Shown here piece after piece: positions 1 through 9,753 of a stretch of DNA of 36,119 nucleotides (positions are counted from its first letter, which is position 1; every line of letters starts with the position of its first letter). The notes under the pieces were generated by a model. That model did not search any database and was not told the DNA's origin. It saw only the letters and a list, made by a program, of their open reading frames with translations. The translations under genes were made by a program, and so were the position numbers. Source of the DNA: Hymenopellis radicata (lineage: Eukaryota > Basidiomycota > Agaricomycetes > Agaricales > Physalacriaceae); assembly GCA_015501595.1 (NCBI GenBank), contig JADNRX010000522.1:1-36119 (forward strand). Direction: 5' to 3'.

Positions 1-481
1 TAGGGAGGTTCACGGTAGCGTTAGCCTAAGCCGTTAGCATGTCAATTACCATCTGGCTAATTAGCAAAATGTCATGTGTGTCACCGTTGTGTTATGTCAT
101 GCTGATTTGCGATATCGACTCGCCGAGACCTGCCCCCCCCGCTCCATGTACAACAGTCAACGGCGGCACTGCGGCGGTGGCAGAGCCAGATGACTTGCCA
201 AAGTTGCGGCAGCTTCCACTCGTGTACATAGTGTTCATTTTCCAACGACCACACATCAACAACCATTTGTACCGCAGATCATCGACCTCGACGGCTTCAG
301 AGAGGGCGGGGTAGCGCCTCAAACAGTCCCGCCACCGTTACGCGTCGTGTGCATGCATGTTTCGGACATTTCGGGATAACTCGGCGAAAACGGAGTAATT
401 GTGACTGTATGTGACGAGCTATGGCTACTGGCAATTGACATGCTAATGGCTTAGAGCTAAACGCTACCGTGAACCTCCCTA
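1..481. mobile_element. MITE-like element with about 50-bp terminal inverted repeats
   Basis: The first bases, TAGGGAGGTTCACGGTAGCG, reappear as their reverse complement at 462-481. The match continues inward with small differences for roughly 50 bp on each side, through a shared TTAGCATGTCAATT block. The ends read TA-GGGAGG and CCTCCC-TA, which fits a TA target-site duplication as in Tc1/mariner-type elements, with the element itself at 3-479. No transposase frame of useful length lies inside; the internal short frames are not protein-like. I infer a non-autonomous miniature element. The superfamily is uncertain because the left flank lies outside the window, so a longer target duplication cannot be excluded. 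Confidence 0.85.
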
Positions 482-943
482 ATGGCGCTGTCCTCAATCA
501 CATTGGACGGATGGATACATTGAACTTTTGGTCGCGATCATACCTTTTCTTGTTGATGCGCGCGTCGGTTACGCGTCTCTGACATCACTCCGCCGATCCT
601 CATCGCTTCTTCTTGTCTTTCCTTCCTCTTTAGGTTTCCTGGCGCATACGTTCCGTTTTTGGTTTGATTAATTTCCGCCAGTATATATACAGTGTTTGTC
701 GCTCCCACTGGTTTGTTCCTCACGCTGATGAGGCATGTCCTTGTCGCCTGCGATTTCGTATCCCCGGACCCAGACTCATTCTACGCGCTATCGCCACTTA
801 CGATGGTGCCATCAATGATCATTCACTGCACCTACCGTCCTGAAGAGCACGTCGGAAAACCGCCGATAATGTGATTCGGTTCGGCAGCAGAAGGTTACCG
901 CGTTCTCTCCTGACCATGACGTTGCCCGGGTATTGATGATATT
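482..943. other. Intergenic region upstream of the VWA8-like gene
   Basis: No gene is recognised here. A TATA-like GTATATATAC lies at 681-690, 254 bp before the VWA8-like start codon, and several short frames on both strands look random. The promoter of the downstream gene presumably lies in this stretch, but no specific site can be assigned. Confidence 0.4.
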
Positions 944-3900
944 ATGCTAGCTCGCCGGGCCTCCAGTTGGCGACTACCACGAACCATGGCCCCGCAACGA
1001 CGTCTGGCGCAGCTTCTGAATGGACTATCGCCTCCAGCGCCCACGGTCGGAACGCTCCGACTGGGAGATATAACTTACGAGGTGCCGGCAGCGCTCGCGC
1101 CTTCCAGATTATCCAGAACGAAGGACTTGCTTGATATTCGGGACCCAGTAAACGTGGACAATCTTCACTTCATGTTGCAAAAGTACCTCCTGGGACAGGA
1201 CATCTTTCTCGTCTCGCAACCCGGCCCATACGCGCGCCGTTTAGCTCTAACTTTTGCAAAGTACGTCCAGCGATGCTTCATTGCGTTTACTAAACTGTTC
1301 AAAGTATCATCAACTCGGAATACGAATACATTGCATTGCATAGAGATGTTGGAGAAACAGAGTTGAAGCAGGTGCGTGTTATCTTCCTTTATACTTTCTC
1401 TAGCTAAAATCTGCGAAGGGCAGGGAGATACGTGAAGGCGGAAATCTTGTCTACGTCGATAGCCCGGCCGTTAACGCTGCTAAACACGGTAGAATCTTAA
1501 TCCTAGAAGGCGTCGAGAAAGCGGAGCGCGGAATCATGCCTGTCCTCAACAATCTCTTGGAGAACCGAGAAATGTATGCAACATCACTCGCGTCGTTTTC
1601 TGCACAACTTAATTCGTTAGATGATCAGGAATCTCGACGACGGTACACATATAATACATCCCCACCGTTACGCTCTCATAGACGGTCCGCGAGAACGCCT
1701 CATCCCAGCTCACCAGAATTTCCGCGTCATAGCCATCGCTGCACCCGTTCCTCCTTACCCCGGCTATCCTCTCGATCCGCCTTTCCGGAGTCGCTTCCAG
1801 GCGCGCTTCGTCGACCCCCTTGGATCTATGCTCAGTCTGAGCAGATCCATATCTTCGGAACCAGCGTCCGACCTATACAACAAACTACGCGACCTGATCT
1901 TGTCTACGCAGTACTCGAATGAAACGCGTCACGCTTTGGAAGCGATATCTAAATCTGCCCTACCACCATTTCCGCAGACAGCGCTTGTCAAGTTGAAAGC
2001 GTTGTTGTCGACCTTTCCTCCACCAGATATTTTGGATGGTGGGCAGTTGACAAGGCTGCTGATGACCATTCACCCAGCACTGTGTCATGCGTCGTTCCAG
2101 GCATGGGCCATTCTTGGTCGACAGACGCAGGATATTGGGCTAGGACACGTGAAGAATATCTTGGATGCGGAACATGGGTTATTAGGTTACAAACTAACCG
2201 CTGTCAAGCGCCTCACAATCGATACCGCCGAAGTTGCTTTTGTTGGCGCGTCTGGGACAGTTGTCACATGCACTGTGCCCGCTGGACCCAAGACGATGCT
2301 CCCATACCCATTGTTAGAACGGCCCGACTTCCACGTAACGGAACGATTTATCGGGCTCTTGACCTCCTTCGTCCAGGCACATGCGCTCGGATGGGATATC
2401 TCATTTGTACCTCCTGCTCAACCATCGACAGCCTCCTCTTCGACCTCTACACTCCTACGCGTCTTCAGTCAGGTCCTGGGTTACGAGACCGAGGTGGTAC
2501 ATATGTACAAGGAATTGGGCGGTCGCGAGCTGGTCATGCGAAGAAGGATCCTGGATGGCGGAGCGACAACTTGGGAGCCGAGGTATCCTCGCTCTTTCTA
2601 TCATCAGAGGACGGCTAATGAAACTTGAACTTTTCAGTCCATTAATAGAGGCCGCCTGGAAAGGTTGTCTAGCTCATTTATCTGGATTGGATGTAATTGG
2701 CTCTACTGCCGGCGCTTTATCAAGGATAATACAGGATAGAGAAATAGAGCTGTGGGAGCACCGCCGAATTGTATCTGAGGCATCCGAGGAAGAGGTCCAC
2801 ATTCGCTTTTAAACACTTTCCAGATTAAACTTACATCCTTTCAGGTGCAGGCAGGACAACTCTCTGTGGCACACAAGTCATTCCGTATCATCAGTACAGC
2901 TTCGAAGTCGCTGCCTCTGAAGGACTGGCTCTCCGACGAACATTGCAACATGTTCTTCCCCATCCCAAGTCAGGCAATGTCTAATGAGGAGGAAGAACAC
3001 ATTCTACTCTCTACAGGGGCCTCACCAGCCCTTGTAAAACTTGTTCTGACTTTTGCTCGCAAGTACAGGGAAACGATATCCGTGGATAATGTGCAGAAAA
3101 ACAGGAAATTGGGAACGCGAACCTTGGTGAGGATCATGAAGAGATTGGCAATCTATCCGGATGATAGCAACTTGCATGCCATCATATGCCGTTCTTTGTT
3201 GGCGGACTTTTTGCCCACTACCGAGCGGATGAGTTTGGAGTCCTTGTTGAATGAGGCGGATATAAGGAAATCGGCTGATAAGGTGCATTATTCGGTCTTT
3301 AATTGTTTAGAAACCTGTCGTTCATCGTGACGCTTACAGATTCATCCAAACGCTCTGGTCCGAGACCGAGAACTGTATTTTCCACCTCCGAGTTCCGGTG
3401 GCGAAGAAACGTTGTCAGTCTCGGTGCCTTTGTTTGAAGACTCTCAAGACCCCGAAGGCGTTCTGTCATTGATACCTCATATGGATCACTACTACGACAA
3501 TAGCTTACAGACGGGGCTGATGCGCGATCTTGCAATTGATATGGAACTGATGGGCGAACACTTGGTATTGTTGGGTAATCAGGTTTGTGTGATGTCCTTT
3601 TCAAAGCCATGATGCTCATCTTGTTACAGGGCGTCGGAAAGAACAAGATTGTTTGATCGGTGCGTTCGTTTTGGTCAGTGTATAATCATTTCTGACTAGT
3701 ATCAATTCAAGACTATGCCAGGTAGCTGAACCTCCATTGTGTATAGACTCATCTAAAACCTCCTTAGTTGCTTCGCCGACCGCGGGAATATGTTCAGCTT
3801 CACCGGGACACAACCGTCAACCAGCTGATGTTCACGACCTCACTCGAAGGCGGCGTGCTCAAGTACACGGACTCTCCCCTTCTGAGGGCCATCATGTATG

Positions 3901-6270
3901 GACGGGTGATTATCATCGACGAGGCAGACAAAGCCCCCGAACACGTCGTAGCCATCTTCCGTAGCCTCGCAGGACAAAACGAGATGACACTCTCGGACGG
4001 GCGACGCGTGTGCTCTGTTCGCGAACGCGATAATGATATTGTGGTCCATGCTAATTTCAGACTTATTCTACTGGCTAATAGACCTGGGTATCGTACGCGA
4101 TTTCATTTTGGTTTTAAAGCAGATGTTTATGTCTTCTTAGCGTTCCTGGGGAATCATTTCCTTCAAGTGCTGGGCGAGAACTTCAGCGCGCATTCGGTTC
4201 CTAATCCTGATCAAGCGTCTGAACGCAACCTATTGGAGCAGCTCGCGCCTGAACTCGATCCGGACTTGGTCCTGCGCCTTGTCGGCGCTTTCCATGACTT
4301 ACGCGTCGGGTATGAGAACGGTTCTTTAGGTTATCCGTATTCGCTTCGAGGTAGGACTGATGTTGTATATTTTCGACGGAAATTCTGATATCTCCCGCAG
4401 AATTAATCAACCTCGTTCGTCATATGCAAGCATACCCGTCCGACTCTCTGGGTGATGCGCTGAGGAACGTTTTCGATTTCGATATTTACAAGCCGGAGAC
4501 CATCGACAAATTGAGCGAGATTCTCGAGGCGCATGGGTATGTTTCTTTAGTTCCTTATTCGCTCAATACTCTCGAGCTAAGCATGGTATAGACTCAAAGT
4601 GCCTCATCTAGGCCTCGACGCCGCTCGTGAAGCTGCCAAGAAGATTGAAGACATTCAATTCCAACCGAAGAACACCGACTTGAGCGAGCCGAAAGAAGGT
4701 GTGCGTGATAACAAGGAGCATTCCGGCGGAAACACGTACGCTGGCGGTGTGCGTTGACATCTATACTATTAATCCTAGTATGCATCTAACTTTGACCAGA
4801 CCGGTGGTCGTGATACAGCCGGCATGGGCGGTAGAGGAGGATATAAACGTATCTGGAAAGGTGGTGATATCAAACAAGTATGACTCAAGCTGCCATGATC
4901 TCTTACACTTGCTCATCAATACATCCAGGTTCCCGAGGCCCTGAAAGAGGACGTGCCGGAGCATATTCAGAAACGTGCTCGGGAGATGGCGAAAGAGGAA
5001 TTAGAACGACGTCTCGAGGAGCTTGACATGAGCATCCATGATGCGAAAGGGTATGGTGATATCCTCAAAGCAACGCAGGCACACATGCTTTCTCTACACG
5101 ACCTTCTTGAACGTATGCCACCACGCCTTTGCTGTTGGTCTCGTGCTAATCTTAGGCAGATCTTGCTGCGAAGGAGGAAGAGCGTGTTTGGGTGAAGCGG
5201 CAGACGGATGGAGAACTCGACGATTCGCGTCTGACGGAAGGTTTGACGGGCGAGGCAACCGTGTATAAGCGACGAGGGATGGAAAAAACCTGAGCTTGGG
5301 CGACCCCAAATGAAGTATTACTGACCTTCTTCCAGGCGACGTTCAACTTTGACTGATGGTTCCCACAGACCGAAGCGAATACGTTTTATATTCGACCTCA
5401 GCGCCTCCATGTGCGTTCTCTCTTACTGCGCAGTACTCACTTGCTGAGCTTACGAATAGGTTTCGCTTCCAATATGATGGCCGGCTGAAGAGGAGCAAGG
5501 AAACAGGTACCACTGTCTGCTGATCTTCGATAGTGCCACTGTTAACAATAGAACCACGCAGCTGTTATGCTCATGGAGACGTTCGACAGGTTATCCAGGA
5601 AGGATAAATATGTGTGGGATGTAAGTGGCGCTACGATATCTTGATGCACGATGCTGATGAACTTTAGATGTACGGTCATGTGCGTATCAAACATATTATT
5701 AGATGGTTACAAGCTAAATCAGTGACTGCAGTCAGGAGATGGACCTGAGATTCCTTTGGTCGAAGCAGAGAAAATATCCAACTAGCGTCAAAGATAGATG
5801 GAAGGTCGTCGAGAAGATGGAGATGATTCCGCAGTACGCATTCGCTGGTGATTACACGGTCGAAGCTATAGAGAAGGGCGTGCAGCAAGTCGGCAAGTTT
5901 GATGCTGGTGAGATTTTTCTATTTCTGTTGTGGAGACCCTTCCTCATGTTGATATTTACGCGCGTAGACGATTGGTTCGTGATAGCTATAACGGATGCCA
6001 ACTTTGGGAGGTATAATATTACGCCGGAAGAGATCACGAGAGCGATGAAGAAGGACCCAAAGGTGAATACGGCGTTGGTGTGTATTGGGGAAGGCGCGGA
6101 GGCACCTTGGTATGTATAGCGCGTGCCATAGGATGCGAGGTTTGATTGACGGTCTTTACAGGATAACTAAGCGATTACCTGGTCAAGGCTTCACGGTGAC
6201 GAATACCAGCGATATTCCAGCTGTGTTGCGAAGTATCCTTTCGACGATGGTAGACCGACTTCCACATTAG
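944..6270 (+). CDS. VWA8: VWA8-like mitochondrial AAA ATPase with C-terminal von Willebrand A domain
   Basis: Exons: 944-1260, 1305-1371, 1419-1573, 1629-2582, 2638-2794, 2845-3282, 3340-3582, 3630-3659, 3712-3721 (10 nt), 3768-4092, 4141-4350, 4401-4536, 4592-4748, 4800-4877, 4929-5112, 5160-5314, 5369-5410, 5460-5506, 5562-5620, 5668-5679 (12 nt), 5732-5907, 5968-6109, 6162-6270; about 1399 residues. The Arg-rich N-terminus (first 25 residues) fits a mitochondrial presequence; VWA8 in animals is a mitochondrial AAA protein. Three AAA-like modules follow. The P-loops of modules 1 and 2 are degenerate (LVSQPGP near residue 90; Ser/Thr-rich near 440), while module 3 has GNQGVGKNK (775-783) and Walker B IIIDEADKAPE near 838-848. 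The vWA domain carries MIDAS DLSAS (1214-1218) and YGHSGDG. Animal VWA8 is about 1900 residues; this form lacks most of the segment before the GGNTYAGG motif. Three extra bases break the frame, in the runs at 3652-3654, 5283-5288 and 5771-5774. Identity is strong from motif order; the cellular role remains poorly defined. Confidence 0.93.
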
Positions 6271-6460
6271 AGCGGATAATGAAGTTGTAGACTAGTGGAC
6301 GCTTATAAACGAACTACAATTCCTGGGACAATTCTGAGAGCAGCAGCTATATATACAAATGTAAGAGCAGGTACCTTTGTTGTTGGCGGAGAACCTTCCT
6401 TTTTCGGAACTTCGCGTCCTGCTCTTGACCACCACGTCTGGTTTCTTCACGACCTCGACG
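6271..6460. promoter_or_regulatory. Short spacer between the VWA8-like gene and PRP46
   Basis: Only 190 bp separate the TAG stop of the VWA8-like gene from the chosen PRP46 start codon, and both genes are on the + strand. The 3' end of one transcript and the promoter of the next must share this stretch. A TATA-like AGCTATATATAC occurs at 6346-6357, about 105 bp before the ATG, and could serve PRP46. That use is inference. Confidence 0.4.
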
Positions 6461-7875
6461 ATGACGACTGCCGCTCTTCCAGCTCTCGAGTCACTATTTA
6501 ATCGACATGGCAAGCGAACACGCGACGTTTTCGCATCATGCCCCGACGATGGTCTCAAAGACGAAGAAAAGAGCGCCCGACTACGGCTCTCAGTCAAAAT
6601 GTACGACGAGTATCGGGATTTCAGAGAGCTTCCGTCGGCATTATTGGCGCAGCAAGGCTCTGTAGGGCCGTCTCGACCAAAGGTGGACCGGAAGATGATA
6701 ACAGCTGGACGTACGTGCTTTTGTATTTTTGAAGGCGCCAGCTAACACGTTTTCAGCTTCATCAGTTGCTGCTGAGACGTCGAATATGATTGCACGAATC
6801 GATAATACGCCCACCGCCAAAACCCTCCACCTTTGCTTCATCCAGCAAGCTCTCCCAAGCGCTCACATTACACAAAACCACACGAACCGTCAAGCCGACG
6901 TACCACGCCCCATGGAAGCTGGTTCGGGTGATATCTGGCCATCTTGGTTGGGTGCGCAGTGTAGCAGTGGAGCCAGGGAACCAGTGGTTCGCCACAGGCG
7001 CGGGCGACCGTGTCGTGAAAATCTGGGACCTGGCGTCTGGCGAGCTCAAGCTCTCGCTGACCGGCCACATCTCCACCGTGCGCGGACTGGCCGTCTCCCC
7101 GCGGCACCCGTACCTCTTCTCCTGCGGCGAGGACAAGATGGTCAAATGCTGGGACCTGGAGGCGAACAAAGTCATACGGCACTACCACGGCCATCTGTCA
7201 GGTGTATACGCGCTGTCGCTGCACCCCACGCTCGACATTCTCGTTCACGTCTGGACGAGATGCCTCCGCTCGCGTATGGGACATGCGCACGAAGGCCTCG
7301 ATACATGTTCTCTCAGGGCATACCGCAACCGTGGCGGACGTCAAGTGCCAAGAGTCGGATCCGCAGGTTATCACGGGTAGCATGGACTCGACGGTGCGGC
7401 TGTGGGATTTGGCGGCGGGCAAGACAATGGTAACGCTCACGCACCACAAGAAGAGCATCCGCGCTCTTGCCATCCATTCCGACGAGTACTCCTTCGCCTC
7501 GGGCTCCGCTGGAGGAAATAATATCAAAAAGTGGAAGTGCCCCGAAGGAAGCTTTGTATTCAACTTCAGCGGGCACAATGCCATCATCAATACGCTCTCT
7601 GTGAACGCTGAAGGCGTCTTTTTCTCGGGAGGTGTGTATTTCCTTTGTTCTCTGCTTGCCATTACTGATTTGTATATGCAGGCGATAACGGTTCGTTGAC
7701 ATTGTGGGATTATGACACGGGGACGCCGTTCCAGAACATGGAGGACCTGCCGCAGCCGGGCTCGCTCGAGGCGGAAGCGGGCGTGTTCTGTTCTACGTTT
7801 GATATGACGGGGACGCGGTTGATAACTGGGGGCGCGGACAAGACCATCAAGGTGTATGCTGAGCAGGCGCAATAG
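6461..7875 (+). CDS. PRP46: Pre-mRNA-splicing factor Prp46 / PLRG1 (seven WD40 repeats)
   Basis: Exons 6461-6710, 6757-7631 and 7682-7875 give about 438 residues. Prp46/PLRG1 is a core subunit of the Prp19-associated (NTC) spliceosome complex in the nucleus and is essential in yeasts. The N-terminus (RTRDVF, then an acidic/basic stretch) matches the short conserved head of PLRG1. A variable linker follows, then the family signature [18 protein letters not shown] from about residue 135. Seven WD repeats end in KIWD, KCWD, RVWD, RLWD, KKWK, TLWD and IKVY. The start at 6461 is chosen because the protein is collinear with PLRG1 from there; an upstream in-frame start would only add unrelated sequence. 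Two single-base insertions break exon 2: AAAA at 6819-6822 in the linker and TT at 7244-7245 inside WD repeat 3. Removing one base from each gives a continuous frame that matches the phases of both introns. In an essential gene this suggests sequence error. Confidence 0.95.
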
Positions 7876-9753
7876 TGTGCGGCTTCCGAGTGTTGTATGT
7901 AAGTTACAATCGGTTCTGTATAGATTCACACAAGAACCATCCACCTGAATTATATCTCGCGCCGAGAATGTAGCTCTGAGTATCGCAGCGTGTAACCCGC
8001 GAGGCGCGAGCCTAATACGGCTTGCTTACCTACAGGTTCTCGAACTGACGAATGCTGCATTTTCCGTTCGTGCATTCCGCGTAAGTAATTGACCCCGCTT
8101 CCACGCTTCTCCTTTTCCTAATGCCACAGCCGCCGCCGTAGTTATCCGAATCCTCTTCGGTACAGATGCATACCCAAGGATGCAAGGGGCTTTAACAGTT
8201 TAGGGTTTCCTCTTGTTGAAGGTGTAGTGGCTATACATGACTTGGCTACTTCCGATCTGAAGATAGGTGAGAAATGTGAAGTGTGGCGCATTGGTTAGTG
8301 GACATGGCTTATGTCTATGAGGCACCACGTCATTCCATTAGGGGGTAAAGAATCTATCGCCATCGCAGTACTACTCGTACTCTGACTGGGATCAAGAGCG
8401 ACACGGAGACTCACAGGACTTGAAGGATACTATAGACAAATCCCGGGAAGACGGATGCGAAATAGCTTTCCACAACTTTGAAATATCTGCGGAAGCTCGA
8501 TAGCTACTGTATTTTGTCTTTCTAGTCTTGAGTTGGCTTCGGTACTCTTTCAGCATTGTCCTCACTATTTCTATCCTATTTTCGCATTGTACACCTATCA
8601 ACCCACAGTACTACGTACCTTCTCTTATCCATAGTGTCGCATGTTCTGACAGCTATTCAAACATCTGTATTGTATTGAGTGGTCAACGCTGGTTTAGTTC
8701 AAGCGGGGGCGTTATACTACACTCCTCATTGGAATGCAGAGAGACCCTCAGATAAACCTCTGTGACTGTGCCAGACATGGAGCCAATACTCCATAATACA
8801 GAAAGGCTAAGAAGACTCCTTTACATGGATAGAGATATCCTTCCAAGGAATTATCTTAGGGTGACCAAGAAGGCGCATGACTGGATCACACCGTAAATGG
8901 CTTCGCCAAGTAGAACCAGCACGACGGGAGTGTTCGGTCTGAGGACTTCGTGTCCAAAGCGAGAGGTTTGAGCAAAGCATGCTACCGGAAGGTCACCCGA
9001 AGAAGGGCTAGGGGACTGCAGCGGTCCCTCAGCCCGAAACGACACAGCGGTCAAAGTTTTTCTTTTGGGACGTAGGCTTCCGCCAAATGGTTTCGTGGAA
9101 GGATCGCTTTGGCATGGCGGTAGACGAGAGCTTGAGCAGAGACACGCCGAGTTCACGATCGAAGCCAAGTAGAGACAGAGTTTAAACAACTACAAATATA
9201 TGCGCCACTGAGTCAACGCGTGCTACGCTTAACGACGAGGCATATACAACACACAAGCTGCGAACCTTTGTTTTTGGAACATTCACCATAAAACCTTTAC
9301 GACTCGCGTAGGCACCATAGGTGGCGAGATGCGCGACTATGCCGTTGAATTTATATACGCGCCCTGTGGATGTAGCGTTCACTTTGATTTACGCAGTTAC
9401 ACACATCCAGAAGAAGCAATAGATATCAAGCCCCACAAGGCTAGAACGGCTGAAGGGAAGTACGCATACCACCCTGCGCCACACATCCGAAATCCGACTA
9501 GGAGCGGACGTGTGTGCTGCCGCAGTTTCACTCTTCCATCAACGGCGAACAAAGGCGTTGCGAAACGAAAGCGATTCCCAACGTACATACTTGCTGCGGT
9601 CGTATGGAGTGTCTTGAAAAAGCTCTATAAATTCTTAACCACTAGACCTATATTATACCATAGTTTCCAAGACAATCCATTCAATAGATGTGTATACAAA
9701 GAAACTTATATCAAGCACTCCAACGCCCCATCCATCGCCACGCCAACACCAAA
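7876..9753. other. Intergenic region with no recognised gene
   Basis: Nothing here resembles a known protein. A splice-like pair stands out: GTAAGT at 8081 and CCACAG ending at 8129 bound a 49-nt intron-like segment with a branch-like CTAAT (8118-8122), and a second 3' splice-like CTTACCTACAG ends near 8035. Together they outline a small exon at about 8036-8080 that could belong to a short or non-coding transcript. Frames at 8851-9189 (-) and 9329-9757 (+) are open for more than 110 codons but look compositionally random, and the latter overlaps the 3' end of noxB. Confidence 0.3.

Noticed and set aside
3660..3767. A single intron joining the P-loop exon straight to 3768
   Set aside because: It would leave an in-frame TGA and delete about six conserved residues; the micro-exon model fits the family and the phases.
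944..6270. MoxR-type AAA ATPase or midasin (Rea1) instead of VWA8
   Set aside because: The order of modules and motifs such as NREM, LHRDTTV, EADKAP and GGNTYAGG fit VWA8; the length is far too small for midasin and the MIDAS context differs.
944..7875. VWA8-like gene and PRP46 as pseudogenes
   Set aside because: Lesions are only one-base length changes in runs, intron phases close after correction, and PRP46 is normally essential; sequence error explains the data better.
6762..7944. Minus-strand frames opposite PRP46 (up to 248 codons)
   Set aside because: They lie on the complement of the WD40 coding sequence and show no motif of their own.
8281..8330. TTGGTTAGTGG resembling a tRNA A box
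   Set aside because: No B box follows at the right distance and no cloverleaf can be drawn.
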